The position numbers were made by a program, and so were the translations under genes. A DNA stretch of 64,000 nt, taken from contig NC_064447.1 in assembly GCF_023343835.1 (NCBI RefSeq), positions 248,001 to 312,000 of the forward strand, given 5' to 3'. Below, piece by piece: positions 11,601 through 24,962 of this stretch; the stretch's first letter is position 1, and each line of letters opens with the position of its first letter. This DNA is from Lagopus muta (Eukaryota > Chordata > Aves > Galliformes > Phasianidae). The notes below the pieces were generated by a model. That model made no database searches. It was not told the origin of the DNA and saw only the letters and a program-made list of their open reading frames with translations.

Positions 11601-14458
11601 AATGACTCTGAGTGGGACAGAAAGGAGGATAAGGAAGGATTTTGTGTCCTCTTAATTACTCATCATGCTGCTTACATCCTTGGCATTTACATCATGATTA
11701 TATTTCGCAGCTCTGGAAAGCAAAGTGGATGTTGCAGCACTTTCCCACTAACGTGCATCTCACGATGGTCACCACTCGTGTCTCTGTGGAATGCAGCCCA
11801 CAGATGTTATCCACAAGTGCTTTTGTCACAGAGTACAGAGCTATGCCATTTGCTGAGCAAATCTCAGGTGTTTACTCCAACAGAGCAAACAAGGAGAGGT
11901 CGAAGGTAGGTCTGCAATGTGACAAGTGGTGGGGTGCAGGCTGCTTCAGGGCAGGTGAGTCAGCAAGCCCTCCAGGAAGAGACTGGTGGATGATGAGGCG
12001 CAGCCCAGACTGCTGTGGGGCTGTGTCCTTCTTTTCATCTACCTGCAAATCCGTTACAGCAGGCAGGTCAAGCGCTCCAAGTGTCCCATTGTTCCCAAAC
12101 CTGCAAAGGCGCCTTGAGCTTTCAGGAGCTACTGCACAAAGAAAATGCAGTTTTTTTTGTTGTGTTCATTAAAACAAGTAGTCCTCTAGACTACAAAAGG
12201 TAAAAGCATGTTTCTCTTTCAAGAAACAAACACACATGCCTTTGATTTTTTTGGATGGTCAAAAAAGTCAGTGCAGAAGTTCAATGGCCTGAATAACCAG
12301 TTAAACACCCGTCTTCTTTTGCTATTTGCAGGTTTGCATAGCATTCAAATTAAAAGTGCACACAAAAAGAAGGAAGGGAATCTGTCAGCTGCACTGTGAG
12401 GTGGCACCAGGAGTGCAGTGTCAGAGCTAGAATGGGGGCCAAGTGGCACGGACACTCATTGGCGAGCAGCAAATTCACAGTGTGGGCAGCCCTCTCCCAG
12501 CTTCACGGCTCCTCCGCCGCACCATACGTCTGTTTCATGTCATCCTTCCACGTCAGTCATTAGCTACTCACTTTAAGCATCAAATCTGCAAGCAGCAAGC
12601 GCAAGGAGGGCTTTAGTCAACAAAGGGTGAAAGCTCATAGGGAAAAATGGATATTTCAAAACAACAGATTTTTACTAAGATCTAACTAAGGCATGCATTA
12701 GGAACACAGACGCTTAATGATGACGCTGAAAGCATATCTGCCCAAAGGAGAAGGCAGGGAACAGAACACTGCATGGAATCTCCTGACAAGGGAGGTTTGA
12801 ACTTCTCAGGTGTTAAACGTTTTACCCGGTGGCAGTACGCCCTACACTACTGGCAGGGTTGCTCTGCCAAGTTGCTGGGCTCACCGTGGAATGAAGTGAC
12901 ATAATTCAAAAGCATAACGCATGAACGTTATGGTATAAAACATGATCACCTTCAGCCTGAACAAGAATCTATATCTCATATTTTTAAATGCACTCCTTGG
13001 CTAACATTCATTTAAAGAGATACAAAAAACCTGTGCATAGCCAAATGATAGCACTCAGCTAAGCAGCTCATCTCCTGCCACTAACACAGCAATAAGGCTC
13101 GTTTCACACCCACCCACAGCAACAAGAAGTCAGCAATCTACACTCGCCCTCGGGCACATTTCTCTGGCACACTGTGGTGGGTCAGGGAGAGGAGGGCCCA
13201 GGCTCTGTGACAGCTGCACACTGAATTCCAGAATTCACCTTCCATAAAAGTAATTCTGTTCTCTCTTACTCAAATCAGAGACATGGTGATCTGTGACAGC
13301 TATGTGCCTGCAGTCTGCACCTGGCAAAAAACTGTGTTTGATTTCCACTGCTTTCCATTCTTAATGGAACATTTACACCTTTTTCTTTTATAGATTCAGA
13401 CAAAACCAAACAATAACAAGACTTCCATCACAGCTAAAGTATTCTGTTGTCACATGGTGAAAAATGAACTAAGCTGGAAGATCACACTGTTTCACACTAC
13501 ATCCTCATTTCCACCAGCGATACAAACCTGCACGTTTCAATAAAATTCCACCAAAGACCAATTTGATTCCAAGCATTTCCAAGCAGTTTGCTACAACCAT
13601 AAATCTCAGCAAATTTGATGACAGAGCAATTGAATCGAGTTACTTAGTAATGACACCAGAAAGAAAGCAAGGCGGCTTTAGAGTGGTTGTCTAATTTGTA
13701 ACACCAGTACCTTGCTGCTGGCAGGCTGAAGTGGTTTGAAACACCAAGTACCACCTCTCACACAGCTGAAGTCCCTGTGCCTGTGCTGCCCATCAGCTGC
13801 ACTGGGAGTGCTGCCTTTCTGCTGCTTCTGGGAGCACTGCCTGCACCTGGCTGTCCATTCAGCTCCCTCCTACAAAGGGGCTGCCTGTTGGTGTCGCCTT
13901 TTGGTGAGAAAAAGGAAACAGAACACAACGAGAATGGAATTAAGTAGTAAGAGTGACGGCTTGGATTTTATCACTGGTTTCCAGTGCAATTTCAAACAAG
14001 TAAAATTGCATAAAATGAGGATTCTTTGCCATTCTCTTTATTTGAATAAACAAAAGTGGAAACCCTTAACTCGTCCCTTTTGATGACAGCTTTCATTCCC
14101 TCTCTCTAAGGCTGTTGAGACATCACCTGGTTTGCATGGGATGGGCAGAGTGCGCTCTGCCAGCCTCAGAAGGAATACAAACGCTGACCACACTGCAGAG
14201 AGGCGGTGGGAAAAGGAAACAGGAAAAAAAGCTTCTTTAAATATCTCTTAATTAGTTGTTACAAAGCCAGCAGAGTTCAGGTGAACTCTACGGCACGGTG
14301 AGCTCGCCCCTAGCATCGTGCAGCCTTGCCACTCATCATTTCAGAGACTTAGAAATGCCTTCTCACATTTAGCTCTGTTAGTCACAAAGGGAAGAAGAGG
14401 TTTTAACGCAGTGCAACACACGCAGCAGAGAATGCACAGCTCAGCTCCCCCTGCTCAC
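8699..14458. other. LYRM1 5' intron, no gene seen
   Basis: This stretch separates the first coding exon of LYRM1 from the CpG island that must hold its noncoding 5' exon. The longest open frames (for example 176 codons at 11642-12172 plus) lack splice support and recognisable protein features. A possible LTR-element remnant around 9.2-9.6 kb is listed separately. A candidate 5'-exon donor on the minus strand lies at 14457-14458, reading GGGG then GTGAGC. A second, weaker candidate is at 15101-15102. Confidence 0.5.
9190..9595 (+). mobile_element. Possible LTR-retroelement remnant
   Basis: A roughly 320 bp compact stretch ends in TACA at 9507 and is followed immediately by TGGTGCCAG, which resembles a primer-binding site. 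A short open frame starting MQSSSFAALQQR follows at 9517. The arrangement resembles the 3' end of an LTR plus the start of an internal region. No second LTR, polymerase or envelope region was found, so at most it is a broken fossil. The family is unassigned and the left boundary is a guess. Confidence 0.25.
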
Positions 14459-15235
14459 CCCGCACGATGCTCATGAACACCCAAAGACGGGGCCGCAAAG
14501 CCCATCACGGACGCGCTCTTCCATCGCCCCACTCGGGGCCGAGCAGCTCGGTGCGCACAGCGGGCGGCCCGGGGCTCCGCTCCGAGCGCCTCCCGCACAG
14601 CACAGCACCGCGGTGCAGCAGCTGATTCCCGGCAGCAGTTCGCGCTGCTGCGGCTCCTCGGCCGCTCCCGGACGAACGCGGCGCGTCGTGCTGTGGTGAG
14701 CGAGCAGCGATGGGCGGGGCGCGGCCGGGCCCAGCATCCCGAGCCTCCAGCGCCGACACCGGGGGACGGCGGAGCGCCGTAGACCGGGAGGAAGCGGGGA
14801 GACCGCCCAACCCAGCCCAGCCGGACCAAGAAGCCCCGAGCCTCCCAGCTGGGCCCCGAGCACCGCCGGCGCTGCGGCCGCCACAAGGGGCCGGGCCGGG
14901 CCCTGCCCTGTCCTGCCGAGCCGCCGGACCGCATAGGGGCGCTGCAGGCACGGGTGCCGCTCTGCCCCCTGGCGGCCGGGGCGGCCTTGCCCCGCACTGG
15001 GCGGAACCAGCCCCAGCCCCAGCCCCAACGCCCGCCCTCCCGCCTCTCCCTCCCTCCGCCTCACCCCCGAGTCCACTCGCTCGCTCTCAGTACCCACTTT
15101 ACTTTCCAGCAGAAGCTCCTCCAGGCTGCGCTCTCCGCCCTCGCGCCGTGGCTTGGCTCAGCTCGGCTCCCTTCTCCTCTCGTCTCGTCTCTCCCGCCGC
15201 GCCGGGCGCGGTCGGCGGAGCCCCAGCCTCCACCG

Positions 15236-15335
15236 TGCGCACGGCGCCGGGCGCGCTGTATGACGTCACGGCGCCAGCTGACCGCTCGCCCCCGGAAGTG
15301 ATGCGGGGCTCCGCAGGCTGGCCGGGATCGCGGCG
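15236..15335. promoter_or_regulatory. Core bidirectional promoter with CRE and ETS sites
   Basis: A perfect palindromic cAMP-response element TGACGTCA occupies 15261-15268, and an ETS core CCGGAAGTG lies at 15292-15300. Both are classic elements of TATA-less CpG promoters, and a full CRE in a CpG island is usually bound by CREB/ATF factors. A strong splice donor on the plus strand follows at 15336 (GCG then GTGAGT). The transcription start of DCUN1D3 is therefore probably between the ETS site and this donor, with LYRM1 leaving on the other strand. Confidence 0.65.
15295..15335 (+). other. DCUN1D3: Putative DCUN1D3 noncoding first exon (3' end)
   Basis: The DCUN1D3 coding exon is preceded by a splice acceptor (ttttccag at 29388), so an upstream noncoding exon is required. 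The best plus-strand donor in the CpG island is the GTGAGT at 15336. A second good donor at 15699 (GGAG then GTGAGC) could define a longer or alternative first exon. The 5' boundary is a guess. Confidence 0.45.
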
Positions 15336-18322
15336 GTGAGTGACTGGCGGCGCGGCTCTGCCCTGCGGGGACGCGGCGGGACCCGCGCTCTGCCCCTCGG
15401 CGGCCCTTCGGCCGTCGCCGCCGCCCCTTGACGGCGGGGCGTCTCTCGTTTGCGCGGGCGGCGGCCGCCGCCGGGCCCGGCCGGGAGCCACAGCCTCGCC
15501 CGGAGCTGCCGCGCGGGCGGTCCGTGCGGAGCCGCGGAGCCTCGGGGCGAGCCGGGGGCTCGAGCGGGGCCGGGCGGGGCCGAGCCACCGGCGGGGGCTG
15601 CCGCGTTCCGTCCGAGCCGCCCTCTGTAGCGGCCCCGGGCCGGGCAACGCGGCCGCCTCGCTCGGGAGGTTCCCGCGGTCCGGGCCCCAGCGCTGGAGGT
15701 GAGCCGCGGAGTTCTCGGGGGCAAAGCGGAGCTCCAGGAAGGCGTGCGGTGCTTGGCCTGGAAGGCAGGCAGTTCTCTGCTGTCTGAACACACCGCCTTT
15801 GTAGAGCGGTTCCTCTCTCCGTTCGCCTTTCGGTGCAGCTATGAGTTCCTTACCGGGCCGTGCCTGCTGCGCTGCCCCGGCGGCTCCTGGGCCTGCAGCT
15901 GGGCGGTCCGCACTGCTGGGGAGCGCTGCTGAGAAGTACAAACCGTTCCTGTCGGTGCTGGAAAGAGCTGTTTGTTTCTGATCTTTTAAACAGTTAATGC
16001 TGCCGATGTGCCATCCTTCAAAATGTTTCACTGATAACTGGAGCACAAGTACTTATGTACAGCATTAATCCACAGCTGTAAGTTCACTTCAAACGATACC
16101 ATCCATAGTATAATTAGAGGGGAAAGCAGGTGAAGCACTCGAAGAGCTGAGCTGTAGACCCAAAGCACAGAACGGGCCAGTGGATCCTGAAATATCTGTC
16201 AGGCCTCTGTGTTGGGCAGCAGTCCTTGTGTGCTGTTTCCTTCTTGGGGGAGCCATTAGTCAGAAGGCATCTCTTGTAAGCACACTCTGATTGTTGGCCT
16301 GGGAGCCTCTTCATTTAACAGTTGATGTGAGACTGAGATCTTAGTGTTTTGTTGGGCTAGCAATGGAGAGAGGGAACATCCGAGGGCTGCTGTTCTTTAA
16401 GTGCATCTGAACTCTGCTTTGTTTTTTCCTGCTCTGAGGAGCTCCTCTGAAGGAGGAATGGTTCTGTGTGAGAGTGGAGAGGTCTGGCTTCGCCTTCTTG
16501 TCAATTCCAGGGTTTGTCTTAAATCTTACGCCTCCCCTGCACACGTGCTAATGGTGTGTGGGAAGGCCTTACAGCCCTTTACGTGGAAGGCGACATACAA
16601 CCTGAAGCAAAGACTTTCTGCACATCAGCAGGAAAAGGAGAACTTGTGATCTGCATGGAATTAGTTCAAGTTAGCAGAACTGACATTACAAATTCGCTGC
16701 AAGCATCTTCTCTTGCAAGGATTCCTGAAATTCTGATCATTTTCTAAAATCAAGTTCTATGCAGGCACAAGTTAGATCTTTAAATAATTTGACAAAACTA
16801 TTAATGGCAGACTACGCAGCTCAGTGTGATGCTTTGAAACTGCTTTCCTCTTGAGACTGATAACCTGTGGTATGATCCATTGTCTGCTGAGTTAGGTGCC
16901 TTCCTTGCCTGCTCTCTTACTTTGTTTTGGAGTTGCCCATTGCCATATTCATAGACAATTTTGCTTCACTTGTTCTTATTGATCTTGGAAATTCATTCAT
17001 AATTATATCTTTTAACTTGCATGGATAACACAGTAGGAGAGGATGATCAGATGAACTGAAATGCTGATTTTTGAGGCAAAACCCAGAACAGCTCTTTTGA
17101 AAGTCATTAGTTAAAATTAGTTAAAGAGGTATGTACTGAGGAAGAGAAGCCACCAGTCCGTTTGACTGACTTCTAAGACAGAGGGGTTTGTTGTGATGGA
17201 ATTGCATGTGGATGAGGGTGAGGCTCCATCCCACTGATTTCTTTGCTTCTACATTAAGATAGGGGAGAAAATCCTATGTCGTGTGTGCATGTGCACTGGG
17301 GCAGGGCAAAGTAAAGTGGGGAAAAATGGCAGTGGAAGAACAGGGAATGGCCACGGCTATTCTAAACCTTCAGACCTTGTAAACTTACATTTACTCACAC
17401 CAGAAAATGATGTGTTTGGATGTGAACAGATGTATGCCTGTGAGTCTGTGTTGAGTACCCCAGTACTGCTCAGAATGCTGATGTAGAGCCTTGGGGCACT
17501 GCAAAAATGTTTGGGGCTTTGGCTGTTTGTGAAAAGTTGGAAGATGCAGAACCAGGGTCTTTGTCCCATCAGGCACACTGGTCTGTAAAAATAAAGGTAA
17601 CAGGAAAGCTTGTTGGAGTAAGAAGGAATTGTAAAATTAAAGGTATGTGATGTTAGAAAAATAGGACTTTCTATTGTGCTCATCCTTAAAAATAAAAGAG
17701 GAGCTGAAGATTTCTAGCTAAGATTTTGGGAGACTGGAAGCTCAATCTGTAATGCTCAAGGGACTTGCTAGGCATGAGATAAGAGCAGACCCTTATCCCC
17801 TCCATGGGGATTCCCTGGCTGGGCTTCTCCACTCCAGCTCTTTCTCCCTGAGGGTCTGTCTCTTGTCTTGACCGGTTAGCTCACTGTCTTCCTTTCCTTA
17901 CCAGCCCCTGTTTGGTAGGCTTTGTCTTCTGGTTACTGGACATCTCATAATTCCTTTTCTCTTTCCCCTCCCTCCTTCTGAAAATACTAGGTTAATTGGC
18001 TCTAGTGTTTTGCAGGCTATCTGCCTGGGTGACACGGAATAATTGTATCCCTGACTCTAACTTAGTCAGTAGTAATGACATAGTAACTAGACTGGAAACG
18101 ATGGTAATTTTGTGGCAACTTGCCTTCTGGTGATATGCCTCCTGCAATAAACCCTATATAACACTGCTGGACTGCCCATGCCACTATTGTTATTGTTATG
18201 ATACCGTGGGATGTCTCAGACGTGTTGTTTGAGACACCCAGCCTCTCCTGCATCACTTGTTAACTGCAGTTTGAGTCGGGTAATTGCTGACCTGGGCTGC
18301 AGCCTTTCAGAGAGCGAGAGGA

Positions 18323-18785
18323 ATCACAGAATCACAGAATCACCCGGGTTGGAAGGGACCCCAAGGATCATGTAGTTCCAACCCCCCTGCCTAGCAGGGC
18401 CACCAAACATACACATTCAGATCAGGTTGCCCAGGACCCCGTCCAACCTGGCCTTAAACACGTCCAAGGAGGGGGCATCCACAACCTCCCTGGGCAGCCC
18501 GTTCCAGGGCCTAACCACTCTCCTAGTAAAGAACTTCCCCCTAACATCCAACCTAAATCTTCCCTCCTTCAACTTAAAACCATTTCCCCTAGTCCTGCTG
18601 TTGTCAGCCCTTTTGAAGAGTTTACTCCCCTCCTGGGTGTAGGTTCCCTTCAGGTATTGATAGGCTGCAATGAGGTCACCCCGCAGCCTTCTCTTCTCCA
18701 GGCTGAACAAGCCCAACTCCCTCAGCCTGTCCTCATAGGGGAGGTGCTGCAGCCCCCTGATCATCTTAGTCCCAAGAAGGAAGAC
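18323..18785 (-). mobile_element. CR1 LINE, 3' part with tail
   Basis: Read on the minus strand this encodes the C-terminal part of the CR1 reverse-transcriptase protein: [20 protein letters not shown], then KRRLRGDL and WNGLPREVV. It ends in the CR1 3' noncoding tail with tandem copies of the 'attctgtg' octamer at 18323-18345. The frame is open for 115 codons, so it is relatively well preserved. The 5' side is truncated near 18785. Confidence 0.92.
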
Positions 18786-21506
18786 CCCAGACTTGGAGAT
18801 GTGCTCGTGTTGTTTGCTTCCACCTCATCTTCACCTTTTCTCATGACATCCAGAGATTGTCCCTGTCACCAGGAGCTTGGCTGTGATGGTTCTATGTTCT
18901 GCTCTCTGTTGTAACCAGACCAGAAGAAATACTGGGGGAAAAAGGTCAATCAAGGCTGCTTGCCTAGCAGTTAGCTTGAGAACTAACCCTTTTGGAGTCG
19001 GTAGGTCTGCATTTTATCTGTCCGGGAGGACAGTGCTCCTGTCAACTGATGTGTTATTGAAGTGGAAGCAGGAGGTTGGTGGGTCAGGGGCTGCTTAGTT
19101 GTTTGTATTAAAGAGCTCTTTTGTAGAGGTTGTAATAGTGTAGGCAAACAAAGACAGGAGTGCTGAAGAGAGTAAGCTGTGATGATCTTCTGGTGTCTCG
19201 GAAGGAAAGTTAGAAATGCGGTTCTGTCTGGGACATCTGCTTTGTGAAAAACAAAACTTAGAAAAATGTGAGACTGCTAATACTGACCTTCTGTTGCAGA
19301 TCTTTATTGCCAGAAAGCCAGGCTGCTGAAGACAGTGTGACGATTTGTTGTCTCACTTCTCCTTTTTAGTAACCGTGTTCTTTAAAAACACAAAACAATT
19401 CAAAGGATTTTTGTGCTCTTGAAAAATACCGCTCTTATTTCTGCATCCAAGTAGTAGCAGACTGTGGCAAATTGTCAGCTCTTACTCTAATTTTTTTCCT
19501 AGTGTAATATGAGTTCTCCTTTTTGCAGTTTTGAAACAATTACTGCTGTCAGTGTTAGCCTTTTGTTTGGAAAATTAAGAGGGAGACAAATCATCCTAGC
19601 ACCAAATGGATATGGGGGGCATGTGTAGCTTAGTGAAGCTTAGGCCTGTAAATCTAGATGTCCCAGAACTTGGCCATGTGCTGGCTATTCAATATTTTCA
19701 TTACAAGTGGGTCTATGTGGAGATCCTCAAATACTCTGTATTAGCACTCAAATGGGTGGTCCAGAAATGCTACGGGTCTGATACACAACGCATACTGCCT
19801 GTTAGGGAGTTAGGGAGTGTACTTGTTGTGAGACACAGGGACAGATACCCACACAACTTACCAGGTTTCTGAAACAAACAGCAAGTGAGTGAAATCAAGG
19901 ATAGGTGAAAATTTATCTACAAAGCATGGTGGCTGAAGCTGCCACCAGGCTGGCAAGGGGGAGCTGATGCTCTGTGTTATAACTGGTAATGTAAGTCAGA
20001 GGGCTCAGAGGGTCTGCTTAGATGTTCTTGCTGCAGTTAGCATCTGCACACTGTGTAAAGAACTGGTGCTGTGCACTGTGATGGGCAACTCGTTAGAGAG
20101 AGCTGAGGTCTCTGCAGGTGACTTTGTGTATCTTCTGCTTCAAAAATGGCAGTCAGTTTTAAAAATCCAAGTGCATGCTCTTAAAATGCTATAAGGTTTC
20201 TGTTTGCTTTTAAGCCTTTCCACTTTGTACAATGCCTTGTACATAACTTGGTGTTTATTCCAATATTTACATGGCTGGGTGCTCCTGCAGTTCCTGCACA
20301 ACTGCATGAAGAGAGTGATTCGGTCGGCTGGCAGACTTCACTGAGATCGGTGGCAGAGCTTCTTGTGAGCATCTGATGCCACAGGTGATGTCAGGAGGCA
20401 GTCTGGCTCCCGCCCCATGCTGCTGGGTGCTGCTGGGCACCTGCGTGGTGCTATTGGCTGATCCGAGCTGTGCTGGAGGTGGTACACCACTAACCAGAGC
20501 TGCTACGATGGCTTTCTGGTTTTGCGGGATTAGTGTAGCTTTCTGAATTGCTGGGAACAGGGAGAAATATGGAGTTATGAACTTGTTACCTCAGTTTTAA
20601 GCATAACTAATTGGTACAGAAATCACTGACAATCCACTTTAATCCTGTTCTGCTGTACAGAAGCAATGGAAGTACCTCCATTTCTTCTGGGTGAAATCTG
20701 CTAGTCAAACTCAGAGCACTGCAAAATCCACACACACCCGGCTCGGTCTGTAGACCGAGGCTGTTTTTTGAGTCACTCTGGTTTGGCTGTAGGATAGTTG
20801 CAGATTTCTGTACTTTATGGAGTTGCCTGAGACAAATTAAGGTACGTATTTGCAGCGCAGCACTCAAATGCTCAGAGCCTGGTGTGTCTGTGTCAGGCAT
20901 CTGAGAATCGTGGTTTCTGCAGGTATTCTGATCGGCACGTTTGCTGAAGTGGTGTGAAACGGTTGTGTCTCAGCATATAAGGTAGCTCTGCCCCTGGCAT
21001 ATACTGCTTTTGTTGTGAATAGCACATACTGAAGTGCTGGAGATCTGTTATGTTGTGCAAAAGTTACAGTGAACCCTGGAAAAGTGATGAAGGAATTGAT
21101 TATACATCTTGCATGTGAAGGGGAGAGGGGAAAGGCTGACAGCTGTAACGAGATGGAGATGAGCTGCGTGGTGACTGAGTCTTTATTTCATGAAACTGGT
21201 GGATTCAAACACACCCAGGGTTTGAGTGTTGAAGTGTGTACTGGATGAGAAATGGCTTGGAATCCAGCCTGGTTCTGGGTTCAGCTTTATTGAAATTGAT
21301 GGTGTCATCTAGAATGGCTGCATCCTCTGACTGTCATATTTCCCCTCTGTTTTGCTTGTAGCCTAAACAAATTTCTCAAAGCAAGTACTTCTGCTCTGTC
21401 AATTGGTTCATTAACTTATTTATATTACAGAACCACCAGAAGATACCTTTCTACCATTGTGCATTAGTTAGCTAACCAGACTTGGGTTTATCCTGTGAAA
21501 ATACAA

Positions 21507-22512
21507 TCACAGAATCACAGAATCACAGAATTGTAGGGGTTGGAAGGGACCTCCAGAGATCATCGAGTCCAACCCCCTGCCAAAGCAGGTTCCCTACAGC
21601 AGGTCGCACAGGTCGGCATCCAGGCAGGTCTTGAACATCTCCAGAGAAGGAGACTCCACCACCTCCCTGGGCAGCCTGTTCCAGTGCTCCGTCACCTCAC
21701 TGTACAGCCGTTCCTTCGCACATTGGTGCAGAACTTCCTATGCTGCAGTTTCCAGCCGTTTCCCCTTGTCCTGTCTCCACTCACCACTGAAAACAGTCTG
21801 GCCTCGCCATTCAGCCCCCCACACCTTAGATATTTATAGACCTGGATCAGGTCCCCTCTCAGTCTTCTTTTCTCAAGGCTGAACAGACCCAGTTCACTCA
21901 GCCTTTCTTCATAGCAGAGATGCTCCAGGCTCCTCACCATCTTCGTGGCCCTCCGCTGGACTCTTTCCAAGAGATCCCTGTCTTTTTTGTACTGGGGAGC
22001 CCAGAACTGGACGCAGTGCTCCAGATGAGGTCTTACCAGGGCAGAGTAGAGGGGGAGGATCACCTCTTTTGACCTGCTGGCCACGCTCTTTTTAATGCAC
22101 CCCAGTAAGCCATTGGCCTTTTTGGCCACAAGGGCACACTGCTGGCTCATGGCCGACCTGTCGTCCACCAGGACACCCAGGTCCCTTTCCGCAGAGCTCC
22201 CCTCCAGCAGCTCATCCCCCAACCTGTACCGGTGCATGGAATTATTCCTCCCCAGATGCAAGACTCTACACTTGCTTTTGTTAAACCTCATCCGGTTTTT
22301 TTCTGCCCAGCTCTCAGCCTGTCCAGGTCTTGCTGAATGGCAACACAGCCTTCAGGCGTGTCAGCCAATCCTCCCAACTTCGTATCATCGGCAAACTTGC
22401 TGAGGGTGGCCATTATCCCCTCATCAAGGTCATTGATGAAGATGTTGAACAAGACCGGACCCAGCACAGACCCCTGAGGAACACCACTGGTTACAGGCCT
22501 CCATCATCCTAG
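21507..22512 (-). mobile_element. CR1 LINE, 3' kilobase with tail
   Basis: A 5'-truncated CR1 on the minus strand. A 199-codon frame (21692-22291) encodes the end of the reverse transcriptase: [14 protein letters not shown], then [31 protein letters not shown] and [18 protein letters not shown]. The upstream part continues the family to about 22512. The 3' end carries three copies of the 'attctgtg' octamer at 21507-21530. It is the best-preserved transposable element of the window. Confidence 0.95.
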
Positions 22513-23726
22513 CAAATCTTTCTGTCCACCTAATAAATTAGGATGAAGCACATATTGGGAAAAGATTTAAAGCTTCTTGATGGGGCTGAGTATGTAGGGT
22601 ATTGCGTGGTTAGAGAATGCAAAATAGAGGGAGGGATTCAGGCGTGATGTGCTGGAAAAGCTGTTTAAACAATGTGCCTTCTGTGAGCAGAAGTCACGGT
22701 GCTCAGGGATAGGCTTTGCCCCAGGTGGGGTTGGGCACAGTCCCAGTGCTGGAGCTCATGGGAAGCCACTTTCAGCCATAGCATTTGGGTGGTGCTGTGT
22801 GGGCACTCAGAGCTGGCCCTTGACCTGCTGCCAGGTGTCAGTCAACCTATCTGGTCCTGCACTGCCCACCTGCATGCCTTGCTTCCACTCCGAGGCAGAT
22901 GTATTTTGTTGAGGCAAACTGTGTCCTAGTTGTTTGGGTTCCTTGAATACTGCAGTTTGATTCCAAAAAGTAAGGCTAACCAGAATGTTTTGTTATCCTG
23001 ATGTGAAACAGGTCAGCAGAGTTCCCATTCTTCTTTTCATTGGTCATGAGCTGACTCTAGTTCACTGAAAAATGTTGAAGCAGGAAGCCTGACAAACTTG
23101 CAGTTCACTGTTAACCAATTACAGCAGAGCTTTCTTGCTTTTACACTGCATCTAAGTAATGAAGAAGTAATTCTGCATGAATGCATATCTTCAGTAGAGA
23201 CGTGGAGCTGTGCTGCAGCCCCCGCTAGTGTGCACTTGTTTAGGACTGTGCGAGCTGTGCTCTGAGCTGGCGAGAACCCACAGCATTTCTGCGGTGTTCC
23301 AGAGAGCCCAAGCCACAGTGGGCAGGCAGACACGGATGCAAAAAACACAAGGGAGTAGATCAGGGTCCCAGCAATCCTGAGGTGTGCTTCTTTTGCTCCC
23401 TTATTTTCCCCAGGGACTGCCATCTGGGTTCACTAACGAACACTGGGGTCTGCTCAGAGCAGCTGCAGTCTGAAGCTCCTGGTGTAACCAGGGAGGTGCT
23501 TTGGGTTGTGGTGTCCAGCTGTGCCTCTTCGTTGTGCCCCAAAGTCTGAGTTAAAACCCTTGCCCTGGAGAGCTGGGCTCTTGCTTTCAACTTGGAATGC
23601 ATGCTGGCTGCCAGTGTGTGATATAGTCCGCTAGAAACTGAGGTTTGGTGGATCATAGGCTTCTGAAAGAGTCCTTATCTGTTTGGGGAGCAGTTTGTTT
23701 GTTGTGTGAAGTTGCCATGCTAATGC

Positions 23727-23752
23727 TTTTTTTTTTTTTTTTTTTTTTTTAA
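23727..23752. repeat. Poly(T) run of about 26
   Basis: A pure T homopolymer (plus strand) in the DCUN1D3 intron. It could be the A tail of an old minus-strand retrocopy, but the adjoining sequence at 23753 and above is not recognisable. Confidence 0.9.
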
Positions 23753-24962
23753 TGGAGACTGCAAGATATTGCCTCTCCACTATTTCCACGGGTTCCTGGG
23801 GGAGCAAGGCTGCAGGGCTCCCTGTTCTGCCTCCCCTTTGTTCCCCAAGTGAATATAAGAACAATTACTTAGCTGAGAGGCAGGCAAAATAAATGAACAG
23901 AGAGGTGGCAGCTGTTGAATTTTGTGGAATTTTGGGAAGCTGTGGTCCGATAGAAACCCAGACTGGTGCCTGCACTGCACGCAGCAGGAGTGGTGGCACA
24001 GGAATGGGGGTCTGTACAGCATGACATGTTGAGAACACAGTCTGAACAACCCTCTGGGAGGACTGGATCTATGGTATGTAAGGTGAGCTTTGGAGGCAGA
24101 GGACGCGTGTCTGTAGGGAGCAGGCTTTTTGGAATATCAGCTTCAAAAATTGTCTAAAAATGTTTCAGTGAGGGTGCATTTTTGCTCTGTGGGTATGTAT
24201 GACAGTCAAAAGTAGTGCCTGACAGTTCCTGGCCTTCTCAAAGTGTTTTGGATGCCTGCTTCCATGGACTTACATTTTTTAGAATAGCCTTGATCTAATG
24301 TATGTCGTATTCTTGTTTGCTCAGCACCATCTGTGTAAGGGACTTCTGTTTGAGGAAAACTCGCTTTATCTGGAGAATGGCACATGTAAGAATGTGTTTT
24401 ATGGCTATCTTTCTACATCCACCCTCTACTTTCTACTGAGAAAACAATGGGACAAGCTAATTTTCCAACTAGATTCCTCACAACCAGGTCTCATGTAAAA
24501 AGTAACCATGCAGAAAAGCAGCTTTTGATCTCCTGCCTGCTCCTTAATTGCACTAACGGTGACAGTGAGATATTTCAGTGTTTGCACGGTTAAGCAGAGG
24601 AGCTGCCACAGCTTTCTTGTTTATTTTTTCTCTACATCAGCTCTGAACAGAAGTGATGACAAGGAGCTGCAGGTGCAGCACTTGCTATACAAAGCAGACG
24701 TGCCTTTGTCTGTCCTTATCTCGAAAGAGCTTCTCAGTTATCCTGGTAAAGTTGGGAATTGAAAAGAAATGAGGCTGAGTCAACTTGACTGAACATGGAA
24801 AAACAAACATGAAAAAACAAACATGGAAAAGAATGTGCTAGAGAAGGAAAAAAAAAAGAGAATTAATTTCTAGACCCAGATTATGCTGTACTAGGGAGCA
24901 ACTGTCTGGTATTCACAGATTAAACAGTGGCTTAGCTAACATGCATTGATAGTGGTAGCACG

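Larger units (their letters stand above)
14460..15760. promoter_or_regulatory. CpG island between LYRM1 and DCUN1D3
   Basis: About 1.3 kb of very GC-rich, CpG-dense sequence in otherwise AT-richer DNA, with GC boxes and Sp1-like runs. It lies between the 5' ends of LYRM1 (minus) and DCUN1D3 (plus) and is the only such island near either gene, so it most likely drives both. Long open frames inside it (up to 315 codons at 15099-16046 minus) are explained by the scarcity of A/T-rich stop codons and are not called as genes. Confidence 0.85.

Noticed and set aside
11642-12172. 176-codon plus-strand open frame
   Set aside because: It lies in the LYRM1 5' intron, overlaps other unrelated frames, has no recognisable domain, no convincing splice sites and random-looking composition.
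15099-16046. 315-codon minus-strand open frame and several 115-209 codon frames in the first CpG island
   Set aside because: GC-rich sequence lacks stop codons in all frames. The proteins are Ala/Arg/Pro/Gly low complexity and overlap on both strands; no known protein resembles them.
18062-18256. Possible retroelement piece with AATAAA and TATATAA
   Set aside because: The 64-codon minus-strand frame and the polyadenylation-like motif are suggestive, but there are no terminal repeats, primer site or recognisable protein.
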